NCBI GenBank assembly: GCA_963930775.1
Contig: OZ005690.1
Location: 2,526,225-2,590,224 of the forward strand
Length of the DNA: 64,000 bases
Reading direction: 5' to 3'
From: Cliona cf. orientalis
Taxonomy: Eukaryota > Porifera > Demospongiae > Clionaida > Clionaidae
The notes beneath the pieces are model-generated. The model worked only from the letters and a program-made list of their open reading frames with translations. It made no database searches and was not told where the DNA came from. The position numbers and the translations under genes are program-made. Positions 51,799 to 60,507 of the stretch are shown piece by piece; the stretch's first letter is position 1; each line of letters opens with the position of its first letter.

Positions 51799-51870
51799 AT
51801 GACTCCTGGTGACGGATATACCAACACAGGACAAAGCAACAAAGACAACTGCAACTGTACCATACTCTGA
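51799..51870 (+). CDS. Small CaaX-ended peptide (23 aa)
   Basis: Not recognised. ATG 9 bases after a TCTTATAG acceptor (51782-51789) preceded by a T-rich tract. It starts MTPGDGYTNTGQSNKDN and ends CNCTIL. It aligns with the 51056 peptide (M.PG..GYTN.GQ..KDN...CTI.), which argues that both are translated. The C-terminal Cys-Thr-Ile-Leu is a CaaX box; X = Leu favours geranylgeranylation. The cysteine two residues before could be palmitoylated, so a membrane-anchored lipopeptide is likely if it is expressed. Confidence 0.48.
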   Translation: MTPGDGYTNTGQSNKDNCNCTIL

Positions 51871-52489
51871 GTACATCTGAGCTAGTGCTCCAAGTATATT
51901 TAACTAAAGGATCGCTAATGTAATAGTTTTTTGGTAGTGATTTTTATATCGACCAATTCTTGTTTTAAAACATATTATTTTATGATGTAGAATTATTAAA
52001 ATTTAAAGCAATGACCACTCCTTCTATTCCATTAAGGTACCATAACCAACACGAGTCACAGTCTTCATGCATAATCTCATAGCCACAATCAACTAAACCT
52101 AATTAATTGCCATAGGGGAGAATAATTAGTTAACTAACTAATTAGCCGCTATTAATATACAGCACACCTATATAAGATTATAATAATATTGTGCGTATTT
52201 TATTTTTACCAATTTCACCTCCTGGTGAAATCTTTACCCTGTGAATTTTTTTGTCCCGTACATAGGAGATATGGACACTATTCGAGCATGTGGTTAGCTA
52301 AAACGACCACATGGAAAACCACTCTCAGATTGTAAATGTTGGATCAATGTACTTATACAGTTTAGAACTTACAGTCAGTGATACAAACAGCTTGTGGGGT
52401 CATCTACAGTGTGTTAGAATAAGGCAGTAGCTGAAGCATCAGTGGTTAACACAGAGCATACCATGTGGCCAATCTTTAATTCCATCCTC

Positions 52490-52548
52490 CAATTGAAGTG
52501 CACCAGGTAGCAGCCCCACCCACTATGTGCTGCATGTTCGCGCATGCG
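52490..52548 (+). promoter_or_regulatory. Promoter module shared with gene E
   Basis: CAATTGAAGT, AGCCCCACCCAC and CGCGCATGCG in the same order and similar spacing as at 41571-41620. It lies about 100 bp before the GTAAGT donor (52645) of the next small gene. Confidence 0.5.
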
Positions 52549-53172
52549 TACTGGTAGATCATTAGGTAATGCCACGGCCCGGAGTGAAAGGAAGCATCCA
52601 CTGTAACATCTAAGAAAAGTATCTAACGCTTTTGAAGATATAAAGTAAGTCATAAAATAGTTAGGCCTAATAGCAAGCAAAATTAATAATACTGCATGTG
52701 TGAATGCTGCTGATCATTATAAAGGATGCTTAAGCCTCCTGAAAATTAGATCAACAACAGTAATTATTATTGCTTAAACTCAAGGTCATGAATACACAGC
52801 TACTCTTTGAATATAGAGTGTCATATTAATTTTTATCAGTTAGTCAGTGTATTAAAGCCACCAGTATAGCTAAAGTATCACTTGACATTTGTACCAGCTC
52901 AAAATTAATCATGAATAACTTGATTGCATGCATGTAGGCTAGCCGCTGTGTATTATCACTTGGTCTTGGTATACTCTATAATATTGCATGTATTGGTAGC
53001 TATGCATGTGATCTAGGTTGCATTAACACTCCATCAGTGACTCGTTCGCACAAAAAATGTAGTCAGATCAGATTATAGTGTTTACGTATACTGACAAACT
53101 GCGTACTATATCACTAGTTACAGTTACAGTTTTGGGTGATCAATATCACAGATCATACTTACAGTTGGCATA

Positions 53173-53418
53173 ATGGCTGATGAAGATGGTGCTGCTACGC
53201 CTGGTCCTCAGACCAGCACTAATATTGCATCTCAGGGATCTCAGCCAGGAGCTCAAAGGTGCTCCAAGTGTCTCTGTGAGTGTATGCGTAGGACGTGTCC
53301 CTGCTGTATCTGTGATAAGGACAACTGCTGGCACCAGGCTTGCTGTTGCTGCTGCAAGTGTCTCTCCTGTATGGCCTGCTGCTGCTGTAACTGCTGTAAA
53401 TGTTGTACTATACTCTAA
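53173..53418 (+). CDS. Small very Cys-rich protein ending in CaaX (81 aa, 24 Cys)
   Basis: Not recognised. A noncoding first exon ends at AAA|GTAAGT (52645) and the coding exon starts after an ACAG acceptor (53161-53164). Residues 1-28 are polar (MADEDGAATPGPQTS...). From about residue 30, 24 of roughly 50 residues are cysteine, in CxxC, CC, CCCC and CCCCC clusters. The end is CKCCTIL, a CaaX box. The composition recalls cysteine-rich palmitoylated or metal-binding proteins; prenylation plus palmitoylation at a membrane is the simplest reading. It has no signal peptide, so an extracellular disulphide-rich peptide is less likely. It shares a promoter module with gene E and its last four residues with the 51799 peptide. 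Confidence 0.62.
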   Translation: MADEDGAATPGPQTSTNIASQGSQPGAQRCSKCLCECMRRTCPCCICDKDNCWHQACCCCCKCLSCMACCCCNCCKCCTIL

Positions 53419-54071
53419 AGAGGGATCAGTAGCTAGTTTCCTGTATTGACAGTACCTGAATCTAGCCGCACGACATATTATTACTGTCTGCATGTATTAA
53501 ATATAATTACTAGCTGTAAAGATGATACTGTACGTAACAGACTATCACCAATCATGCATTTTAGTGCTCCGGCAAATTGCGAAGTTTTAGAAGCCACGCC
53601 CACACCGAGATGAAACCACACCCATTTCGAGAGTCTACCAGCCCTACCACTCCAATCGATCGGTTTTTTGACAGATATTTCTGCCAAAGCTTACTACGTT
53701 GAGCCATATGAAATACTAGAATCACCCTAAATCGATTGCACTAGCATTCTGGACTGATTCTGGCGGCCCGCAATATCGTACGTAGCATAGGAATGAGACT
53801 TCATGCAACTATCATGGGAACTGAGATCCGCCTCTTGCACACACACACGTGTTCAATGATTATGCAATTGCGCAAGCGCAAGCCAGCCTTTCCGCCATCC
53901 AGTGTCTAAACACATCAACTGATCTGAAGACAGAAGAATTGGTTTATGCATTAAAGTGGCCTCAAGTAATTTATTAGCTTGAGCTCAAAACGAGTACCAC
54001 TATTAAGATTATTATCTCAATTTATTTCAGGTTTTAATAGCTCAGTACCTATCATCACTGAATCCGATTTG
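53419..54071. other. Intergenic region and leader of the next gene
   Basis: A likely noncoding exon ends at CTCAA|GTAATT (53965) and the next exon opens at 54031. TTGCGCAAGCGCAAG (53869-53883) is another GC-rich promoter-like word. No other coding exon is supported. Confidence 0.5.
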
Positions 54072-55368
54072 ATGGCTAATACTACACTGAGTGGAAAAGT
54101 GAGTTTTGATAAGATCTTTATACGGCCCAGGTCATGTGTTTGGAGGATGATACTTAGTAGCTACGCTATCATTATTAATTTTATTACAGAGGTGCCGTAT
54201 CACTGTACAATTAATGTACTTTGGACTACGATTTTTGTATTCAGATGTCAGTATTGTGGTGCCCCAAGATGAACAGCAACCGCGTAAATTGTTAGTTGCA
54301 AGAGTTGAGGAGGATGAGGCATCAGGAAAACAATTGATCAGAGAGATAAGGAAAGATGTGAGAAATCTAAACGAATCAAATATGGGGGGCAAAGGGGACT
54401 GGAAACGAGATGGAAGCTTTGTGTTGATAGGAATCACTGATAATGTGTACGTATATCACCATCCCAGCCATGCATCATGTTCAAGCGTGAAGTACTCACA
54501 CATTGAGTCAGAGTTCAACATCAGTCCGATGGAGCATAAATTGTTGGCAAAAGAAAACTTGGAGGAGGACTGCCAGCATAAGAATCACTATCGTTTGGAG
54601 CCATTCTTCATGGACAACTGTCGTTTATCTCAGTACTATAATATTATATTGCAACAGTCCAATGATGATGAAGTCACAGAAGTGTTGACTGAGCTCACAG
54701 AGGTTGAGCGTAAAATTGAACATGGAGAGAAGATATTAACAGATTCAGAGTTTGTCCGCCCTGGAGGACTACCTAATAACTGGGATGAGAATGATTGGAC
54801 TAGAAGACTGCATATAGGTATCAAGAAGACATTCAAAGTGGATGTAACCTGCGGTGCAGGAATGCCAAATACCGAGTTTAAGCGAATACTAATGTGTCTC
54901 GGTGTCTCATTTGCTGATCAACAATGTTTTATCTTCAGAGGTTCACCAGACATCATTATACGTAAAACATGTCTTGTGATGGGAGCCAGGGCCAGTGATA
55001 ATAATGTCAGTGCCGGTGATTCCAGCAGCGACGAAGAGTCAGCACTAGAGAATAGTTGGCCGAGGAGTAGTACGCTCAAAGGATCTGACATTGACTCTCC
55101 ACCTGCAAAACTGGGTGAAGTAGTGGCGGGACTACACATTCTTTTGGTTGCCAAGATTCTGCGAAAAATCAAACAGAAAAAAGAATTCCACCGAAAATTC
55201 CAAGTAAAGGGACTCCTACTCGATAAAAGAGCCGTGAGTGTCAAGTGTTCTCTTTCTGTGGATCTCTCCTCCAGTGGAGCACGGCTCAATGTCAAACTGA
55301 TAGACTATATGGGAATCTATGACTCGAAATCTCTGTGCTACCTCATTAGAGCCATAATTGGAAATTAA
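54072..55368 (+). CDS. Unrecognised protein (401 aa)
   Basis: Two coding exons, 54072-54098 and 54190-55368. Start ATG lies in the second transcribed exon, after a noncoding first exon whose donor is at 53966. The protein is soluble: no signal peptide or membrane helix. Visible features are an acidic, Glu-rich segment around residues 45-75; WKRDGSFVLIGITDNVYVYH; a charged helix VLTELTEVERKIEHGEK; GLPNNWDENDWTRRLH; and CFIFRGSPDIIIRKT near residue 280, followed by a Ser/Asp-rich linker and the basic helix AKILRKIKQKKEFHRKF. The SPDIIIRK segment faintly recalls the PD motif of PD-(D/E)XK nuclease folds, but no second acidic-Lys motif is convincing. Upstream of a duplicated palindrome; no functional link to neighbours is evident. 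Confidence 0.75.
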
Positions 55369-55455
55369 GCTAATATAGCTAGTGAGGATAAGAAATCTCA
55401 CAATAGCTGTGATATATTATAGCTCAGTACAGCTATAGCGATTGCAGTCTGAGTG

Positions 55456-55708
55456 TTGTATGAGTTCATAACCTTTTACTGTTAGTGGTATGTGTGAAAT
55501 GTCACAGCTTGGCATGGCAAAAGGTCATGCACTCATACAACAGCTGTCACCATACACTAGAGTAGGACACTCATTATGCTTTTGTACACTAGTGCATGTG
55601 ATCATGAATCACTGGATTGTTGTACGAGTTCATAACCTTTTACTGTTAGTGGTATGTGGGTATGTGTGTGAAATGTCGGTATGGCAAAAGGTCATGAACT
55701 CATACAAT
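55456..55708. repeat. Direct duplication of a palindromic unit
   Basis: Unit one 55456-55542 and unit two 55619-55708. Each starts GTA(T/C)GAGTTCATAACCTTTTA and ends with its inverse (AAAAGGTCATG.ACTCATAC), around TGTTAGTGGTATGTG. Non-coding. Confidence 0.8.
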
Positions 55709-55965
55709 TGCTGTCATGATACACTATCTAGTCTAAGAGTAGGACCCCACTGATAAAAATTTATTATGGCTACTAATTAATGCTGTATAGTATAAAGTAT
55801 AAAAGTACTTTCATATACTAGTGTATGTGAATCACTCCATGAATTGACTGTGTGTTATTATAATGAGGTAATCAAAACAATTATTGGATGATACAAAACT
55901 TGACAGATGCAATGTTCAGTATTTTCAATAACACTGGAGCTGATTAATGAAAGTATTTAGTAAAG

Positions 55966-57510
55966 TCAAATCAGGGCATCTCTTTCACTGCTATTGTACT
56001 CGTCTTCATAATCTTCCCCATTAACAACACCACTGTGACCTTGACTTTGAGCCTCTCGACCGCTGGGCGCTCGAGCTGAATTCGAATTTCTTCCTCGAAC
56101 CATCGCCATCACTAGAGCTCCTAGCAAGGCATCTTCGAGATTTCCAGAGCTCTCAAAGGGCAGATTTCCCATCAAGAGTGAAATATTGCAGCTCAAATTG
56201 AGGGCATTGGGTATGACAGCAGCTACCTCTAGTATGTACTCGACATAAACGATCCTGGATCCGAGAAGCGTTGGCGTCAGAGCAGGTACGACCCAATTGG
56301 TCGGATTCCACACGTACGAGCTTCGTGGTTGGACAGCCTCGCTGGTGATTTCGGCCACAACTTCCCTGGAAACGTCTTCGTGGCCTCGGACAAATAGAGA
56401 AATCTTCTTCATAATCCTTGCCCTCATCTGGATAGGTCTTGTACTGTTGTTCTCTACGTCGACCACTAGTGGAATTACATCACGATTCGTGACACAGAAC
56501 CCCGTGCGTGGTAGCTTGGCAACAAACTCAACATTACCAGCAGCACAGCAAAGGCATCCGACTTGCTTTTGTTTCACTAGTCTAACTGGCGTTGCCCGAT
56601 TTCCACCGCTGATGCTCGTCAGTCGCATGATGAAAATCGGTGCTGAAGCTTTGTGATCGAAACGAAACGCCCCAGTGACTGCACGAGCCTCAAGGTCGTA
56701 GGAGACGTACGCTTGGCCATTGCTAAAAATGGATGGATTCTGGTAGTGGAATGAAGATGGCACGTGGGGTGGGATGACAAACTGAAAGCGAAAGCTAAAT
56801 GAGCCAGGTCCTATCGAGCCCGTGCTACTCTGCCGGGGGCTCCACAGCAGGAGGGAGTTATCAACATACTTTTCGTTACCAACGTAGCGTGTTTTTCCAC
56901 TCTTCCATTCGACGTGGGCTCTACCGAAAAAATTGATTTTGATGCACTCGTAGCTTTTCGGTTCAGTCAGGGAAAATTCAACAGCTCCACTGATTGTCTC
57001 ACCAGGACGGTACACCTGTATACAGGATATTAAAGTTTGGTAATAGCTCAAGCCCCATGCAAGGTCCAAGGCTTCTTACCCTTTATAGTACTGTTATGTA
57101 ACTACGTTTATATTAATTTTATAGATGGAAACTGGTGCTAATTGACTGTGCTATTACAGCATTACTATATACAGCTATGGGAATAGGTGCTAATTGACTG
57201 TGCTCAGTACATTATTATAGACTTGGCGATAATATAGCTACAATATGGGCAGCTAGCCTGAATGGTCTTTGTAGGGCCTTGGGCTCGAGGCTCTGCTGCG
57301 GTATTTAAATAATAAATATAGAGACCCTGCTAACTGGATATTTGTAGTGGCCTAAGAAAGGTTTAATCTATCACATACGTGATTCGAGTACTATCACGGT
57401 ACTATCTATTTTATATACTATAGACATGAATAAGTTCTACGATTGTTATCGATCTATATACATACCTGTTGCTCTCTAGCCTGGTACAGAACGACTCTAA
57501 AATTGTTCAT
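55966..57510 (-). CDS. Alpha-arrestin (arrestin domain-containing protein, about 365 aa)
   Basis: Two exons: 57466-57510 (MNNFRVVLYQAREQQ) and 55966-57015. Together they give the classic opening FRVVLYQ...VYRPGETISGAVEF. The N-terminal arrestin fold covers about residues 1-165 (CIKINFFGRAHVEW, FRFQFVIPPHVPSSFH, YVSYDLEARA); the C-terminal fold covers about 170-310 (GFCVTNRDVIPLVVDVENNS, IVYVEYILEVAAV). The tail is polar, without an obvious PPxY motif, which most vertebrate ARRDC proteins use to recruit NEDD4 ligases. Alpha-arrestins act as cytoplasmic trafficking adaptors for membrane proteins; receptor targets here are unknown. Stop is at 55966-55968. A diverged fragment of the same family lies at 63079. 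Confidence 0.9.
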
Positions 57511-57900
57511 CTTGACTGCCAGCTACTGAAATGTTCTCACAAGCACCTCGATGTATGCTGGTATGCCCTGTCGCTTGTGGTGTATTAAATTTAATCATCA
57601 ACCGCGGTACTAGTCCCCGATGGCGGCAAACATCCACGGATGGTCAAAGTTTATCCTTTCACCCCCACACACTGTGACGTGATAGTAAACAAATGGGGGG
57701 ATAACAATACGCATGCGCATAATATTATTGTCATTTTGTCTGGCGACCACTTACCACCTAGCCTCTGCGCATGCGTATGTAGTGAAGGTGAAAATTCAAT
57801 CATGGATCACATTGGGTATACTAATAAAACACTACGGTTATGGTATTTAGAGTGATAGTCCCCATTGCGCACGCGCACAGAACCAATAAGCAGGTAAGTG

Positions 57901-58225
57901 GTCGACAGATTAAAGCGTACGCATCCGGCATAGCTATTTTTAGGGCCAGGAGCATGTTTGTTGCACGATCAAAGGGTATTAATAATTATTCTTCCAAATT
58001 TCATATACATCCTATAAAATTATATTATTATGCAAACATGTGGCAACACATTATTATATAAATATTATTGTCACTGACAGTGATCTTTGCAGTAGGCAAT
58101 AGCAAGAGTGTATCAGTGATAGTGGAAGAATAATTAATACCCTTTGATTGTGCAACAAACATGTTCATTCCTGCTTCTGGCCCTAAAAATAGCTATACCG
58201 GATGGGTACGTTTTAATCTGTCGAT
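57901..58225. repeat. Inverted repeat with about 100-bp arms
   Basis: Arms 57901-57995 and 58123-58225 pair along GGGCCAG.AGCATGTTTG, TTGCACGATCAAAGGGTATT and AATAATTATTCTTCC. The AT-rich spacer is about 127 bp. Non-coding foldback element. Confidence 0.8.
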
Positions 58226-59631
58226 TTTAAATCAGAATATCTCTCTCACTGCTGCTATACAAATCAACAGACCGGTTTTCCTCGCCAATAATATTATCAT
58301 GATAATGATGGGAATCATAGTGAATTTCAATCATATCCACTTAAAAAAGGACTTTGCTATCCCAGAGTCAGTGGCATCATCTATCACGCATTTGTCATGA
58401 CAGTTGCCCTGTGAGTGTACGGGATAGATCTAGACGGACTGGAATCATCATTAAGGTGACCGATATGGTACACGCATAATATAATATTATGTACTGGGGT
58501 ATGTCATTAAATTATCTATCTGCACATGAATATAATATATAAGTTAGTAAGTTAGCTGGCTGGGTTCAAGTTCTAGTTGCACTCATGTCTGAGTCTCGCA
58601 AGCCCGGGCCAGACCCTCACACTCCGTAGGCATGCCATAGGGTTTACCAGTAGTTCTTTCTGATAAACTCATGGAGGGAGGGTCTGGTTTATGACACTGC
58701 AGCTGGGTGTACACAGGCCTTATCTAGACCCACCTGTCCATAAATTTGAGACAAGATTCTAGCTGCATTAAGTTATTCATGATCGATATCTTGATCTCAC
58801 CATAGATCTCACTTTGATCCCTGTCGCGGGTGTCAGGTATGCCATATGTGACCACCCCTAGACTTAAGTCTGACGACCATTTCCAGTTCATTTCTTCATT
58901 TCCTTACTTCAATTCTTTTATGTAGCTACAAGCGAGGGTTCGGGCTTCAAAGAATAATTTCTGCAGCGAGTGCTTATGAGAGTAGTTTGATAGTGTAATG
59001 GAATAATACTAGTGGTGATGAAAATCATTTGTGCGGGGCGAGCCTTCGCAAAAGTCACAACATTTCTTAGAAAGCACACAGGCATGCATGCGCACTAGTC
59101 TCGTGCCCAGCCCCTCCTACGCAAAAAGGGAGAAAGGGTCTGGTGAAAAGGGTCGTACTACCGTGTCCCCACGTTGAAAATCGAAATTTAACTCTCTCCT
59201 CACTAATGATCACCCCACAAACACACTTACAATTTAATATAATACCGGGTAATTTTCGTGGAAAGTCCGAAAAGGCCCCCAAAATTAATTTTCGTGGTTT
59301 TAAATTTCGTGGCAGCAATCAGTTCAGGGGCGTGGCACCCGGCAAAGTGATGATGTAATCGATACATGCGCTCGATCTCGCTCGCGATCTTCTTTATTAC
59401 TACTCTTGACAATGGACAAATAGCATGAGATAGAAGAATATTAGTGTCTAAGACGCTATCAGCTGGATGACAGTGGCTACTGTCACTTACAAACACTAGG
59501 ACTGTTTATAATAGCTTCGCTGCCACGATGTTTATGGCCACGCCCATCATCACGGACTCATATCACCGGTACCGTAGGCATTAATTTTCGTGGGTGGAAA
59601 ATTTTCGTGACTGCCAAGTCAAGCCCGAAAC

Positions 59632-60083
59632 GCTGTGTCTAGAGTCCCGGCACCGGTACTCAAGATTTAGTGCTTGGAGTACCGGCAGTGTATTATATAG
59701 CTTCGGGGGCTGGGATCTATAGCTATATTATAATACTGAGCGAAAGACGGCTAGTGAGGCTAGTAGCGGGGGTTTGGGTTCCGATAATCGATTGGTTACG
59801 AGGGGTTTGGGTTTGGGCTACGGGTTGGTGACAAGGGTTAGTATTATAGTGGCAAGGTGTATAAACTTGGCAAAAAACGGCATTCAGCAGCGGCGAGCAG
59901 GGTGGCTGAGCGGACTAGGGCTTGGGCTGGTGGTACGATGGTCCTGGGTTCGAATCCCGTTTGGTTTATGAATTTTTTTTTTTTTCCTCACTTTCGGAAA
60001 ATTTCTAAGTTTTTTGGCGGGCTTTGTTGCCGGTACTCGAAGCGCAAAATTTCCGGTACCGGTGCCGGGACTGTAGACACAGC
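59632..60083. mobile_element. Inner element with 28-bp inverted ends
   Basis: Left end GCTGTGTCTAGAGTCCCGGC and right end (reading outward) GCTGTGTCTACAGTCCCGGC differ at one position and continue with ACCGGTAC on both sides. It lies inside the 59245-60126 element and carries the tRNA-like sequence described next. Confidence 0.72.
59897..59970 (+). repeat. tRNA-derived sequence (SINE-like or tRNA pseudogene)
   Basis: Contains an A-box-like TGGCTGAGCGGAC (59903-59915) and an exact B box GGTTCGAATCC (59947-59957), the internal RNA polymerase III promoter of Leu/Ser-type tRNAs. It ends in a run of 13 T (59973-59985). The acceptor stem does not pair, so it is not a working tRNA. Confidence 0.65.
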
Positions 60084-60301
60084 CATAACGAAAATTAGCA
60101 TCCCACGAAAATTACCCGCCATACGGTATTTAATATATAAACCGCTTCCTGTAGCTACCTCGTGTATTCGGGGCTCAGGCTCGCCCCGAAACAAATATTA
60201 AAGGGAAGTGAACCAGTTACGAAACATGTACCAGTTATGAAACAAAGAGCTAATTAGATCTAGTTTCACCTAAAAATCAGTTTATAACTCACTGTTATTT
60301 C

Positions 60302-60328
60302 TAGCCTCGTCCCCTGGGGACGAGGCTA
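60302..60328. repeat. Perfect palindrome TAGCCTCGTCCCC / GGGGACGAGGCTA
   Basis: A 27-base hairpin with a single T at the centre. Same terminal word as the hairpin at 5215-5302. It lies inside a longer inverted repeat with GAACCAGTTACGAAAC on the left and TTTCATAACTGGTTC on the right (about 60208-60350). Confidence 0.85.
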
Positions 60329-60356
60329 TGTTATTTCATAACTGGTTCATTTACCT

Positions 60357-60401
60357 TAGTCTCGCAAGCCACACCCTTCAAGGGTGTGGCTTGCGAGACT
60401 A
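60357..60401. repeat. Perfect 45-bp palindrome, 22-bp arms
   Basis: TAGTCTCGCAAGCCACACCC..., one central C, then the exact inverse ending GGCTTGCGAGACTA. It lies about 107 bp before the ZU5-Death start, so it may be in its promoter or leader. Similar words (AGTCTCGTGAGCCAG, GAGTCTCGCAAGCCC) occur at 5120 and 58592. Confidence 0.9.
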
Positions 60402-60507
60402 ATACAAAGAGGAGGGAGCTTAATCCTGCTTCTTTGTGACCCCAGGCTGGGGTAGTCATGTGACCACAGAAATAGACTCAAATCGTGAGGTTGAGATCAG
60501 TACGATC

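Larger units (their letters stand above)
59245..60126. mobile_element. Outer inverted-repeat element, TA-flanked
   Basis: Ends pair through GGGTAATTTTCGTGG (left) and CCACGAAAATTACCC (right) and are flanked by TA (59243-59244, 60127-60128). Internal repeats of ATTTTCGTG occur near 59280 and 59585. Related in sequence to the GGGAAATTTTCGA family at 10089 and 12541. It is split by the inner element at 59632. Confidence 0.7.
57511..60507. other. Repeat-rich stretch without supported protein genes
   Basis: Holds GC-rich promoter-like words (ACGCATGCGCATA near 57710, CTGCGCATGCGTA near 57765), an inverted repeat, nested elements and hairpins, each listed separately. I see no supportable exon; short open frames here run through repeats. 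Confidence 0.55.

Noticed and set aside
54880..55000. Calling the 401-residue protein a restriction-type nuclease
   Set aside because: Only the PD part of a PD-(D/E)XK motif is visible; the required acidic-x-Lys strand was not found.
58161..58400. 79-codon plus frame MFIPASGPKNSYTGW...
   Set aside because: Starts inside one arm of an inverted repeat, with no domain or splice support.
59897..59970. Functional tRNA gene
   Set aside because: Promoter boxes are good, but the acceptor stem and part of the T stem do not pair, and it sits inside a transposable element.
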